Source of the DNA: Streptomyces sp. DH5
GTDB taxonomy: Bacteria > Actinomycetota > Actinomycetes > Streptomycetales > Streptomycetaceae
NCBI RefSeq assembly: GCF_020873915.1
Contig: NZ_JAHWGP010000002.1
Span: forward strand, 398,905 to 462,904
DNA length: 64,000 bases
Direction: 5' to 3'
In this document: positions 17,388-25,667 of the stretch, one piece after another
Position numbering within the stretch: position 1 is the stretch's first letter
How the letters are laid out: every line of letters begins with the position of its first letter
Program-made: the position numbers and the translations under genes
The notes under the pieces: model-generated
Database searches by the model: none
The model's input: only the letters and a program-made list of their open reading frames with translations
Told to the model about the DNA's origin: nothing

Positions 17388-17433
17388 ACATACCCAAGGT
17401 ATGTGAATGAGTCGGTAGCATACCCCGGGTATG
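17388..17433. promoter_or_regulatory. Paired TetR operators between VOC and tetR genes
   Basis: ACATACC-CAA-GGTATGT (17388-17404) and CATACCC-C-GGGTATG (17419-17433) are two perfect palindromes, centred about 30 bp (three helical turns) apart. The second overlaps the regulator's start and follows its -10 TAGCAT (17416-17421). The first lies 26 bp before the VOC start. Confidence 0.78.
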
Positions 17434-18042
17434 TCGAATGGGAGAGGCGGTGTGCAGGCGATGGCGGTCAGCCGGGCGGAGCAGCGTGCGGCCACGCGGC
17501 GGGCGCTGCTGGCCGAAGGGCGGCACCGGTTCGCTGCCGACGGGTACCACCATGTGGTGCTGGCCGAGGTCGCACGGGCGGCCGGAGTCACCAAAGGAGC
17601 CGCCTACCACCACTTCGACAGCAAGGCGGGGCTCTTCCGGGCCGTCGTCTCCGAGGTCCAGCGGGAGCTGGGCGAGCGGGTCGCGGGCTCGGCCGATCGG
17701 CACGAGGACCCCTGGGAGCGGCTCCGGGCCGGGTGCGGGGCCTTCCTGTCCGCGGGGACCGATCCGGCGGTACGGCGGATCCTGCTGGTCGACGCGCCCA
17801 CCGTGCTGGGCTGGGACGAGTGGCGGGCCATGGACGAGGAGTGCTCCGCCCGGCACCTGGCGGAGGTCCTGACGGAGCTCGTCGCGGCCGGGTACATCGC
17901 CGATCAGCCGGTGGAGCCCCTGGCCCGGCTGCTCTCGGGTGCGATGAACGAGGCGGCGCTCTGGATCGCACGGGGCGGGGACCCCCGGGCGGCGGAGCAG
18001 GCCCTCGACCGGCTCCTGGCGGGGCTGCGCACCGCTCCCTGA
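17431..18042 (+). CDS. TetR-family repressor
   Basis: A ~203-residue regulator. The helix-turn-helix is [31 protein letters not shown] near residues 43-73, typical TetR. The C-terminal domain ([41 protein letters not shown]) matches the TetR ligand domain often called TetR_C_33-like in actinomycetes. The ATG at 17431 is spaced for leaderless start after TAGCAT; GTG 17452 or ATG 17461, with GGGAGAGG upstream, are alternatives. It is predicted to repress itself and the VOC gene through the two palindromes. Confidence 0.88.
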   Translation: MSNGRGGVQAMAVSRAEQRAATRRALLAEGRHRFAADGYHHVVLAEVARAAGVTKGAAYHHFDSKAGLFRAVVSEVQRELGERVAGSADRHEDPWERLRAGCGAFLSAGTDPAVRRILLVDAPTVLGWDEWRAMDEECSARHLAEVLTELVAAGYIADQPVEPLARLLSGAMNEAALWIARGGDPRAAEQALDRLLAGLRTAP

Positions 18043-18133
18043 CTCAGGATCGGGGGCCTGCCAGGCGGTTGGGCGCGGCGGGTGCCCGAGGCCGGTGAAT
18101 ACCGGTGCGCGCCCCCTTGGCTGCGCCCGCCCC

Positions 18134-18637
18134 ATGGCCAACACTGATCCGATGACCCAGCGTGTGGAGCTCGCGACCGTGAGGGACCGGCTGGCCGTGG
18201 ACGGACTCGTCACCGAGTACGCGGTGGCCGTGGACGACGGCGACTGGGAGGCCTACCGTGCCCTGTTCACCCCGGAGGGGAGGGCGGACTACCGCTCGGC
18301 CGGCGGTATCGAGGGCAGCGCCGGGGAGGTGGCCGGATGGCTCGCGGAGAGCCTCGGCGTGTACCCCGTGCGGCAGCATCTGTTCGTCAACCGGCGGGTG
18401 CGGTTCGGGATCCGGGAGCAGGACCGCGGCGACACGGCCCAGGTGCAGGCCGACTACGTGAACCCGATGTGCCGCGCCGGGGCCGACGGGGAGTCCGCCG
18501 GGCCGGATGTCGTGTGCGGCGGCCGGTGCGTGTTCGCGATGCTGCGCACGGACGACGGCTGGCGGCTGAGCGGGGTGGTCGTACAGGAGAAGTGGCGTCG
18601 CGTTCCCGACCGGCGGACCGCCCCCGTGGTCCACTGA
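18134..18637 (+). CDS. SnoaL-like (NTF2-fold) protein
   Basis: A 167-residue protein of the SnoaL_4 group: DRLAVDGLVTEYAVAVDDGD followed by WEAYRALFTPEGRADYRSAGG is the family opening (RxxI/V..Y...D.gdw..y..lF.pD). VRFGIREQDRGDTAQVQADY and CVFAMLRTDDGWRLSGVVV form the sheet. NTF2-like proteins are cyclases, dehydratases or ligand binders. The start is ambiguous between ATG 18134 and ATG 18152. It stands alone after the TetR gene; function unknown. Confidence 0.78.
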   Translation: MANTDPMTQRVELATVRDRLAVDGLVTEYAVAVDDGDWEAYRALFTPEGRADYRSAGGIEGSAGEVAGWLAESLGVYPVRQHLFVNRRVRFGIREQDRGDTAQVQADYVNPMCRAGADGESAGPDVVCGGRCVFAMLRTDDGWRLSGVVVQEKWRRVPDRRTAPVVH

Positions 18638-18706
18638 TCCGGTGCGCGGTGTTGCGGATCGGCGTCGGGACGCACACTGGAGGCAGCACGGGGTAGGGAG
18701 GCGCCC

Positions 18707-20272
18707 ATGAAGTCGCTCGGCCACTGGCTCGCCTCCCCCTGGCGCCGCTCGACCGCCGCCGCGGTCGCCGGTGCCCTGCCCGTCCTGGCCTTTCCCGCCC
18801 CGTCCCTGTGGTGGTTCGCCCACGTCGCCCTGGTGCCGTGGATCCTGCTGGCCCGTACGGCTCCGACCGGAAGGCGCGCGGCCTTCGACGGCTGGTGGGG
18901 CGGCTTCGGGTTCATGCTGGCCATGCACCACTGGCTGCTGCCGAACCTGCACGTCTTCACCTTCGTCATCGCCGCCCTGCTGGGCTCGCTGTGGGCGCCG
19001 TGGGGGTGGCTGACGCGGCGACTGCTGGGCGGGGTGCCGTCCCGGGGGCGGGTCGCGGCCGCGCTCGTCGTGCTGCCGTCGGGGTGGCTGGCGGCCGAAC
19101 TGGTCCGCTCCTGGCAGGGACTCGGCGGCCCCTGGGGGGTGCTCGGGGCGAGTCAGTGGGAGGTGGAGCCGGCCCTCCGGCTTGCGTCGGTGGGTGGCGT
19201 CTGGCTGGCCAGTTTCCTGGTGGTGACGGTGAACGTCGCCGTGGCCGTGCTCGTCGCGGTCCGGCGGGCCCGGGTGCCGGCCGTGGCCGGGTTGGCCGCC
19301 GCGGCCGCCGCCACCTCCGCCGCCTGGGTCTGGTCGCCGCGCCCCGACCCCGGCGACCGGGTACGGATCGCGCTCGTGCAGCCCGGAGTCGTGGCGGGAC
19401 GGGACAGCGCCGACCGCCGCTTCGACCTGGAAGAACGGCTCACACGTGAGCTGGCCGGCCGGAACGTCGGCCTGATCGTCTGGGGCGAGAGCAGTGTCGG
19501 CTTCGACCTCGGGGACCGGCCCGACCTGGCGCGGCGGCTGACGGCGCTGTCACGCGAGACGGACGCGCGGATCCTGGTCAACGTGGACGCCCGGCGCTCG
19601 GACAAGCCCGGCATCTACAAGAGTTCGGTGCTGATCGGCCCGGACGGGCCCACCGGGGACCGTTACGACAAGATGCGGCTGGTTCCGTTCGGGGAGTACG
19701 TCCCCGCCCGTCCCCTGCTGGGCTGGGCGACCTCCGTCGGCGAGGCGGCCGGCGAGGACCGCCGGATGGGATCCGCGCAGGTGGTGATGGACGCGGGCGA
19801 CGGGCTGCGGATCGGGCCGATGGTGTGCTTCGAGTCGGCGTTCCCCGACATGAGCCGGCACCTCGCCCAGGACGGCGCCGACGTGCTGCTCGCCCAGTCC
19901 TCCACATCGACGTTCCAGCAGAGCTGGGCGCCGGCCCAGCACGCCTCGCTCGCCGCGCTGCGGGCCGCCGAGACGGGCCGCCCGATGGTGCACGCGACCC
20001 TGACGGGCGTCTCCGCCGTCTACGGCCCGGACGGCGGGCGAGTCGGCCCGCGGCTCGGCACGGACACCGCCGCCGCGCAGGTGTACGAGGTGCCGCTGGC
20101 GCACGGCACGACGCTCTACGTCCGCTTCGGTGACTGGCCGCCGTACGCGGCGCTGCTGATCCTCGGGATGTGGGGCGTCACCGAGCTGGTGCGCCTCAGG
20201 CGGGGCGCTCGTGGATCGCTCGTACCACCCGTTCGCACAGCTCATGGGTCGCCAGCGCGTCCCCGGCACTGA
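18707..20272 (+). CDS. lnt: Apolipoprotein N-acyltransferase
   Basis: A 521-residue enzyme that adds the third acyl chain to lipoproteins. An N-terminal block of membrane helices (about 15-205) is followed by a nitrilase domain with the catalytic triad Glu261 (VWGESS), Lys322 (YDKMRLVPFGEYVP) and Cys374 (MVCFESAFPD), and one C-terminal helix. Streptomycetes typically have Lnt homologues despite being Gram-positive. The last ~25 codons overlap the end of the convergent Gfo/Idh gene by 77 bp, and the LRRGARGSLVPP tail looks unconstrained. The ATG follows GGGAGG. Confidence 0.92.
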   Translation: MKSLGHWLASPWRRSTAAAVAGALPVLAFPAPSLWWFAHVALVPWILLARTAPTGRRAAFDGWWGGFGFMLAMHHWLLPNLHVFTFVIAALLGSLWAPWGWLTRRLLGGVPSRGRVAAALVVLPSGWLAAELVRSWQGLGGPWGVLGASQWEVEPALRLASVGGVWLASFLVVTVNVAVAVLVAVRRARVPAVAGLAAAAAATSAAWVWSPRPDPGDRVRIALVQPGVVAGRDSADRRFDLEERLTRELAGRNVGLIVWGESSVGFDLGDRPDLARRLTALSRETDARILVNVDARRSDKPGIYKSSVLIGPDGPTGDRYDKMRLVPFGEYVPARPLLGWATSVGEAAGEDRRMGSAQVVMDAGDGLRIGPMVCFESAFPDMSRHLAQDGADVLLAQSSTSTFQQSWAPAQHASLAALRAAETGRPMVHATLTGVSAVYGPDGGRVGPRLGTDTAAAQVYEVPLAHGTTLYVRFGDWPPYAALLILGMWGVTELVRLRRGARGSLVPPVRTAHGSPARPRH

Positions 20273-21101
20273 GCACCTCGCCCGCACGCACCGCGTCCAG
20301 GAAGGCGAGCACCGCCTGCTCGATGCCGCGCTGGCGCGCCACCGGCACCCAGTCCCCCCGGCGGCGCACGGTCGGCTGGCCCCTGTGGTCGATCACCTCG
20401 GCGAGGTTGACGACCTGGCGCTTGGTGTCCTGCCCGGAGACCTCCAGGATCTCCTCGGCGGAACCGCTGAGGCGGTTCATCACGCCCAGCGCGGTGAACC
20501 CGTCCCCGGCGAGCTGGAGCACCACGTGGTGCAGCAGTCCGTCCTCGGTGCGGGCGCGCACGGTCACGTCGTCGACCGGGCCGGGCACCAGGAAACGCAG
20601 GGTGTCCACGACGTGGATGAAGTCGTCGAGGATCATCGTGCGCGGGTCCTCGGGAAGCCCGACGCGGTTCTTCTGCATCAGGATCAGCTCGCGCGGGTGG
20701 TCGGCGCACTGCGCGTAGCCGGGGGCGAAGCGGCGGTTGAACCCCACGGCGAGACCGGTGCCCCGCTCCTCGGCGAGGGCCACCAGCCGCTCGGAGTCGG
20801 CGAGTTCGTAGGCGAGCGGCTTGTCCACGTACGTCGGTACGCCCGCTTCGAGGAGCCGGGTCACGATCTCCGGGTGGACCTCGGTCGGCGCGTGCACGAA
20901 GGCCGCGTCGAGGCCCTGGGCGATCAGGGAGGCGAGGTCCGCGTGGCGCCGCCCGGCCGGGAGGTGGAGGGCGTCGGCGACCCGTTCGAGCGTGGCGGGG
21001 GTGCGGGTCTGCAGGTGCAGTTCCACCCCGGGCTGCACGGCGAGGACCGGCAGGTACGCCTTCTGCGCGATGTCACCGAGTCCGATGCAGCCGACCTTCA
21101 C
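20196..21101 (-). CDS. Gfo/Idh/MocA-family oxidoreductase
   Basis: A 301-residue NAD(P)-dependent oxidoreductase. The N-terminal Rossmann loop is VGCIGLGDIAQKAYLPVL and the family signature is VDKPLAYELAD (the EKP-type motif, here DKP). The C-terminal sheet domain ends at VVRAIHERPA. Substrates are usually sugars or sugar-like compounds. GTG 21101 overlaps the TGA of the FAD monooxygenase (21098-21100) in a GTGA junction, so the two are translationally coupled, with the monooxygenase first. The 3' end overlaps lnt by 77 bp tail to tail. Confidence 0.9.
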   Translation of the reverse strand: MKVGCIGLGDIAQKAYLPVLAVQPGVELHLQTRTPATLERVADALHLPAGRRHADLASLIAQGLDAAFVHAPTEVHPEIVTRLLEAGVPTYVDKPLAYELADSERLVALAEERGTGLAVGFNRRFAPGYAQCADHPRELILMQKNRVGLPEDPRTMILDDFIHVVDTLRFLVPGPVDDVTVRARTEDGLLHHVVLQLAGDGFTALGVMNRLSGSAEEILEVSGQDTKRQVVNLAEVIDHRGQPTVRRRGDWVPVARQRGIEQAVLAFLDAVRAGEVLSAGDALATHELCERVVRAIHERPA

Positions 21102-22330
21102 GGGGTGTTCTCCTCTGGTCCTCGCCTGCCGTGGTCCGCTGCGAGCATACGGCCTCCCTCGCTCCCCGATTCGCCCGAGCGTGCGGCACCCCCGGGCGGC
21201 CGCCAGTCGGCGATGCCGTCGAAGCCGCGCAGGAACAGCGCCGGGGCGGCCGTGGACAGTGCGGCGAGGGCGTGGTCGCGCACGACGGTGCCGACGCGTC
21301 CGGTCCCCATGTTGAGGCGGGCCGTGCGCACCGCGCGGCGGGCGATCGCGGTGGTGCGGGGCAGCCGCGCCGCGGTGTAGGCGGGCAGGTCACCGGCGTG
21401 GTGGGCGAGGGTGATCGCGTCCTCGATCGCCTGGTTGCCGCCCTGGCCCAGGGTCGGCGGCATGGCGTGCGCGGCGTCACCGGCCAGGGCCACCCGGCCG
21501 CGGTGGAAGGCGGGCAGCGGATCGGCGATGTGGTGGACGTCGTGGCGGAGCACGTCTTCGGGGCCGCCGGCGGCGAGCACCTCGGGGACGGGGGTGTGCC
21601 AGTCGCCGTAGAGCCGCAGCAGCTCGGCCCGTTCGTCGGGGGCGTGCTCGCCCGCGGGCGCCAGGGCGGCGGCGTAGGCGTAGACGCGGCCGTCCTTGAG
21701 CGGATGCGTGCCCCAGATGCGGCCCCGGCCCCAGGTCTCGTGCGAGGCGAACTCCACGCCGGGCAGGGGGATCACCAGCCGCCAGGTGGTGAACCCGGAG
21801 TACACCGGCCCGGGGTGGGCGGGGAAGAGCTCGCGGCGTACGGCGGAGTGGATGCCGTCGGCGCCCACCACCAGGTCGGCCTCCAGGTCCCCGGCCGGGG
21901 TGCCGACCCTGGCGGGACGGCCCGGGGTGCCGGGGTCGAGGAGGTGGGCCGCGGTGCCCGTGCGGACGGTGCCGGACGGGAGCCGCGCGGCCAGGTGGCC
22001 GATGAGGGTGGCCCGGTGGAGAAGGACCAGCGGTCCGCCGAAGCGCTCGGCCGCCGCGGTGGCGCTGGTGCGGGCCAGCCACCGGCCGCCGGGCGCGCGC
22101 AGCCCTCCGTCGCCCTGCCAGGCCGCCAGGTCGCGGATGTCGTCGCCGAGCCCGATGACGTCCAGGGCGCGGAGCGCGTTGGGTGACAGGGAGATGGCGG
22201 CGCCGACCGGTTCCAGGGCCGCGGCCCGCTCCAGCACCGTCACCCGCACACCGCGCCGGTGCAGGGCGACGGCAGCGGCCAGGCCCCCGATCCCGCCGCC
22301 GATCACGATCGCCCGCTCGAGGCGTGCCAT
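21098..22330 (-). CDS. FAD-dependent monooxygenase (aromatic hydroxylase type)
   Basis: A 410-residue group A flavoprotein: AIVIGGGIGGLAAAVALHRRG (dinucleotide loop), ADLVVGADGIHSAVRREL (DG motif, both cofactors) and GRVALAGDAAHAMPPTLGQG (GD motif) are all intact. Such enzymes hydroxylate aromatic or heteroaromatic substrates with NAD(P)H and O2. ATG 22330 has GGAGGAG just upstream. It is divergent from a TetR gene (22418) with two palindromes between, and coupled to the Gfo/Idh gene, so a small substrate-inducible catabolic or detoxifying unit is likely. Confidence 0.92.
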   Translation of the reverse strand: MARLERAIVIGGGIGGLAAAVALHRRGVRVTVLERAAALEPVGAAISLSPNALRALDVIGLGDDIRDLAAWQGDGGLRAPGGRWLARTSATAAAERFGGPLVLLHRATLIGHLAARLPSGTVRTGTAAHLLDPGTPGRPARVGTPAGDLEADLVVGADGIHSAVRRELFPAHPGPVYSGFTTWRLVIPLPGVEFASHETWGRGRIWGTHPLKDGRVYAYAAALAPAGEHAPDERAELLRLYGDWHTPVPEVLAAGGPEDVLRHDVHHIADPLPAFHRGRVALAGDAAHAMPPTLGQGGNQAIEDAITLAHHAGDLPAYTAARLPRTTAIARRAVRTARLNMGTGRVGTVVRDHALAALSTAAPALFLRGFDGIADWRPPGGAARSGESGSEGGRMLAADHGRRGPEENTP

Positions 22331-22349
22331 GGCTCCTCCTCCTGCCGGA

Positions 22350-22396
22350 ACTACACCTGTAGTGCACTCTGGGATCCAACGTACTACACCCGTAGT
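22350..22396. promoter_or_regulatory. Paired TetR operators between monooxygenase and tetR
   Basis: ACTAC-ACCT-GTAGT (22350-22363) and ACTAC-ACCC-GTAGT (22383-22396) are 14-bp palindromes repeated exactly 33 bp apart (three turns). The second lies just before the regulator's -10 TAGTTT (22405-22410); the first lies 20 bp before the monooxygenase start. Confidence 0.8.
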
Positions 22397-22417
22397 GCGG
22401 CGGGTAGTTTGGCCACC

Positions 22418-23020
22418 ATGTCCGTACGCACCCAAGGCGCCGCCCGTGCCGACCTCGTCGCCGACACCGCCCTCGCCCTGCTCGCCGAACGCGGGATGCG
22501 CGGCCTGACCCACCGGGCGGTCGACGAGGCGGCCGGACTCCCCCAGGGATCCACCTCGAACCTGGCGCGCACCCGGCAGGCCCTGCTGGAACTGGCGGTG
22601 CGGCGGCTGGCCGAGCGCGAGGCACGCGTGCTCGGACTGCACGAGATGCCCGATCCGCGGGCCGGCGCCGCCTCCCTGGTGGACGCCCTCGCACTGGCCG
22701 CCCACCGCGCGCTGACCGGCAACCGGGAGCTGATCCTCGCCCGCTACGAGCTGGCCCTGGAGGCCACCCGCCGCCCCGAGCTGCGGGCCTACTTCGACGC
22801 CGCCGGCGCCCGGTTCCGCGAGCAGCTCACCGCCCTCGTCACGGGACTCGGTTCCACGGATCCCGAGCGGCACTCGCTGTCGCTCATCGCCTGGGCGGAC
22901 GGCCTGATGTTCTCCTGTGTGGCCGGCTCGTTCAGCGCGCGCGTGCCGGGTGTCGCCGAGGTGCGCTCGGACCTGGAGGAACTGCTGGCCGGAATGCTGG
23001 GAGCCGGGAAACCCTGGTGA
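22418..23020 (+). CDS. TetR-family regulator of the monooxygenase unit
   Basis: A 200-residue regulator: GLTHRAVDEAAGLPQGSTSN followed by LARTRQALLELAVRRLAERE is the recognition helix region, with Ser-Asn-Leu replacing the usual aromatic, a variant found in a known TetR subgroup. The C-terminal domain has HRALTGNRELILARYELALE, LIAWADGLMFSCVAG and ends in VRSDLEELLAGMLG. ATG 22418 is 7 bases after TAGTTT, so leaderless. Ligand unknown, probably the monooxygenase substrate. Confidence 0.88.
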   Translation: MSVRTQGAARADLVADTALALLAERGMRGLTHRAVDEAAGLPQGSTSNLARTRQALLELAVRRLAEREARVLGLHEMPDPRAGAASLVDALALAAHRALTGNRELILARYELALEATRRPELRAYFDAAGARFREQLTALVTGLGSTDPERHSLSLIAWADGLMFSCVAGSFSARVPGVAEVRSDLEELLAGMLGAGKPW

Positions 23021-23050
23021 AGGGGGCGGATGCCGGGCCAGGATGGCGGC

Positions 23051-23560
23051 ATGACGCCAGAGCGCACCGAACCCGCCACGGACGCCGACGAACGCTCCAT
23101 GCTGGAGGGATGGCTCGACTACCACCGGGCCACCCTCGCCCGGAAGTGCGAAGGGCTGACGGACGATCAGCTGCGCACCGCGTCGGTGCCGCCCTCGAAG
23201 CTGTCCCTGATGGGTCTGGTGCGGCACATGGCGGAGGTGGAGCGCGGCTGGTTCCGCAGGGTGCTCGCGGGCGAGGACGCCGGCCCCCTCTACTACAGCG
23301 GGGCCGACCGTGACGGCGAGTTCCACCTGGGCGACAAGGACACCTGGCAGGAGGCCCGCTCCACCTGGAGAGCCGAGATCGACGCCGCCCGCAGCGCGGC
23401 GGCCGGCTTCGCCCTGGACGACCGGTCCCGCAGCGGCGACCGGTTCAGCGACGCGTACAGCCTGCGCTGGATCTACACCCACATGATCGAGGAGTACGCA
23501 CGGCACAACGGCCACGCCGATCTGATCCGCGAACGGATCGACGGCGCCACCGGCGAATGA
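23051..23560 (+). CDS. DinB-superfamily (DUF664) protein
   Basis: A 169-residue four-helix-bundle protein: ERSMLEGWLDYHRATLARKC, then LMGLVRHMAEVERGWFRRVL with the first histidine, and WIYTHMIEEYARHNGHADLI with the other two, the H-n-HxxxH metal site of DinB/YfiT-like proteins. Actinomycete members include mycothiol-dependent transferases, so thiol-linked detoxification is the best guess. ATG 23051 replaces an upstream GTG-started extension. It is not related to the polymerase DinB at 53634. Confidence 0.88.
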   Translation: MTPERTEPATDADERSMLEGWLDYHRATLARKCEGLTDDQLRTASVPPSKLSLMGLVRHMAEVERGWFRRVLAGEDAGPLYYSGADRDGEFHLGDKDTWQEARSTWRAEIDAARSAAAGFALDDRSRSGDRFSDAYSLRWIYTHMIEEYARHNGHADLIRERIDGATGE

Positions 23561-23672
23561 CGTCACCCGCGGCACCACCGGGGCGTCCGTACGGGGCGGG
23601 AGATCACCCGTGCGGGGCATGCTGTGCCTGTCCGTGCCCCGCGGGGCCGCCGGAGCCAGCAGAGTGGCACGG

Positions 23673-24167
23673 GTGCATCGAACGACGACCACAGCAACGC
23701 TTCTGGTGACCGTGGCGGTCTCCGCCCTCTCGGGCTGCATGACGGTCCAGCGTCCCCTCGCACCCGGACCGGCGACGGCACCCGCCCAGGGGACCGGGCC
23801 GCGCCCGGCCGTGGGGAAGGAGACATCGATCGTGCAGGGACCGGCGAGCGAGGCGCTGGGCATGGTCCCGTCGCCGTCGCCGTCGCCGGAGAGGTCCGCG
23901 TCACCGTCGCACCGCGCCACCGCCACGGCGGCACCGGACCGTGACGCACCCTCCGACGACCGGAACGGGCGGACGCGGCCCGCCCGCCCCGCACCGGGCG
24001 GGGGCGGCACTCCGCGACGTCCGCCGGTGGAGCTCCCGGGCGCCGCCGCGCCGGTACAGCCGGGCGGCGACAGCCGGCCGGACCTCTGCGCGCTGGGCCG
24101 GGAGTACGGCGGCTGGCGCGCGGACAGCCAGGAGGCCGCCATCTGCCAGGACGCCTACGGCCGCTGA
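23673..24167 (+). CDS. Small Pro/Ser-rich lipoprotein
   Basis: From GTG 23673 the protein (164 residues) has a lipoprotein signal, VHRTTTTATLLVTVAVSALS, then GC as lipobox cysteine at about residue 22. A long Pro/Ala/Ser/Thr linker follows. The C-terminus CALGREYGGWRADSQEAAIC contains two cysteines and a Trp/Tyr core that looks like a small folded domain seen in other streptomycete secreted proteins. Function unknown. A longer frame from 23610 would bury the signal peptide. Convergent with the 24235 gene. Confidence 0.7.
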   Translation: MHRTTTTATLLVTVAVSALSGCMTVQRPLAPGPATAPAQGTGPRPAVGKETSIVQGPASEALGMVPSPSPSPERSASPSHRATATAAPDRDAPSDDRNGRTRPARPAPGGGGTPRRPPVELPGAAAPVQPGGDSRPDLCALGREYGGWRADSQEAAICQDAYGR

Positions 24168-24234
24168 GCGGACGCGACGGCACGGGAGGTGCTGCGCGCC
24201 GGGGCCGGGCAGGCATCAGGGGTGTCGTGAACCC

Positions 24235-24765
24235 TTAAGGACGCTGCCCTGGCAGCCCGCGGCCTCCGGGGTTCCCGCCCTCCTCGAGCCGGGACTGCAG
24301 CCGTCGGATGGCCGCCCTCACACCCTCTCCGTAGCGGTCGTCGGCGAGGGCGCGGGCCGCCTCCCGGGCCCGGCGCAGGTGGGTGCGGGCGGCGTCGGGA
24401 CGGCCGAGGCGGGCGTAGTCGGCGGCGAGGCCGAGGTGCAACGACGGGTAGAGGGCGCGCAGAGCGGGGGACGCCTCGTGCGCGGCCGGGCGGTCGTCGG
24501 CGACCTCCTCGGCCGCGGTGAGGGCCCGCAGGTCCCAGGCCAGTTCGTCGCGGGGGTCGTCCTGGGTGTCGGCGAGGTAGTGGGCGAGCGTGCAGCGGTG
24601 CAGCGGGTCGCCGTGCTCGCCGATCTCCGCCCACAGGCCGAGGAAGCGGCTCCGGGCCTCCTCGCGGTCACCAGCGTGGTGCAGCATCACGACCTGACCG
24701 ATCCGTGTCAGTACCGCGTCCGGCGCCGCCTGCCCCTGTCGTTCGGCCACCACGTCCTCCACCAC
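24235..24765 (-). CDS. TPR-like helical protein
   Basis: A 176-residue, Ala/Leu/Arg-rich, probably all-helical protein. YPSLHLGLAADYARLGRPDA followed by ARTHLRRAREAARAL is a recognisable tetratricopeptide unit, and GQVVMLHHAGDREEARSRF another. Such proteins are common, uncharacterised cytosolic proteins in Streptomyces, probably binding a partner. GTG 24765 is followed by a second GTG; no strong ribosome binding site. The C-terminal Gly/Pro-rich tail is disordered. Confidence 0.75.
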   Translation of the reverse strand: MVEDVVAERQGQAAPDAVLTRIGQVVMLHHAGDREEARSRFLGLWAEIGEHGDPLHRCTLAHYLADTQDDPRDELAWDLRALTAAEEVADDRPAAHEASPALRALYPSLHLGLAADYARLGRPDAARTHLRRAREAARALADDRYGEGVRAAIRRLQSRLEEGGNPGGRGLPGQRP

Positions 24766-24895
24766 CGCTCGCCGGCTGTCGTCCCCCGACGCTAACCGCA
24801 GGCGGGTGCGATACCGGACAAGCCGCTCCGGTGCCCGCCAGGGGCGAGCCGGGTGCCGGGCCCGGCGAAGCGGTCCGACCCGGCCCGGGGCGGTG

Positions 24896-25579
24896 TCAGC
24901 CCACGCTCGGCACGGTCCAGTCGATCGGCTCGTGGCCCTGCGCGGCCACCGCCTCGTTGATCTGCGTGAACGGCCGGGAGCCGAAGAACTTCTTCGCCGA
25001 CAGCGGTGAGGGGTGCGCGCCCTTGACCACCACGTGCCGACTCTCGTCGATCAGCGGGAGCTTCTTCTGCGCGTAGTTGCCCCACAGCACGAAGACCGCC
25101 GGGTCGGGGCGGTCGGCGACCGCGCGGATGACCGCGTCGGTGAACCTCTCCCAGCCCCGCCCCTTGTGCGAGTTCGCCTCGCCGGCGCGGACCGTGAGCA
25201 CCGCGTTGAGCAGCAGCACGCCCTGCTCGGCCCACGGCATCAGATAGCCGTTGTCCGGGACGGGCGTGCCGAGCTCGGCGTGCATCTCCTTGTAGATGTT
25301 GCGCAGGGACGGGGGAATCCGCACGCCCGGCCGGACCGAGAAGCACAGGCCGTGGCCCTGGCCCTCGCCGTGGTACGGGTCCTGGCCGAGGACCAGGACC
25401 TTGACCTTGTCGTACGGCGTGGCGTCCAGCGCCGCGAAGACCTCCTCGCGGGGCGGGTAGACGGGACCCTTCGCCCGCTCCTCCTCGACGAACGCCGTCA
25501 GCTCCTTGAAGTAGGGCTGCTGCAGTTCGTCGCCCAGAACCCCGCGCCAGGACTCGGGCAGCATGGCGATGTCGGTCAC
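24896..25579 (-). CDS. ung: Uracil-DNA glycosylase
   Basis: A 227-residue family 1 UDG. Catalytic Asp67 is in VLVLGQDPYHGEGQGHGL, the PPSLRNIYKE loop stacks on DNA, LLNAVLTVRAGEANSH follows, VLWGNYAQKK holds the uracil-binding Asn, and HPSPLSAKKFFG is the leucine-insertion loop with the second catalytic His. It removes uracil from deaminated cytosine, a heavy load in a high-GC genome. Two ATG/GTG options lie close together; I take 25579, giving MTDIAMLPESW. It lies downstream of the peptide-binding gene, with an 88-bp gap. Confidence 0.95.
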   Translation of the reverse strand: MTDIAMLPESWRGVLGDELQQPYFKELTAFVEEERAKGPVYPPREEVFAALDATPYDKVKVLVLGQDPYHGEGQGHGLCFSVRPGVRIPPSLRNIYKEMHAELGTPVPDNGYLMPWAEQGVLLLNAVLTVRAGEANSHKGRGWERFTDAVIRAVADRPDPAVFVLWGNYAQKKLPLIDESRHVVVKGAHPSPLSAKKFFGSRPFTQINEAVAAQGHEPIDWTVPSVG

Positions 25580-25667
25580 GTCAATGTCCTCACGTGTGCG
25601 GTCACTTCCAGGCCACTGAACCTACAGGCGACCACTGACATCCGGCCCCGCGGCCGGGAGCGCCCGC

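Noticed and set aside
18707-20272. lnt frameshift suspected because the 3' end overlaps a convergent gene
   Set aside because: All three catalytic residues and the last membrane helix lie before the overlap; the tail is only a short disordered end.
23051-23560. DinB-family name suggesting a second DNA polymerase IV
   Set aside because: The protein is a four-helix-bundle metal-binding family that only shares the name; the polymerase is at 53634.
22331-24142. Minus-strand open extension upstream of the flavin monooxygenase
   Set aside because: It runs antisense through the tetR, DinB-like and lipoprotein genes; the monooxygenase begins at ATG 22330 with a clear ribosome binding site.
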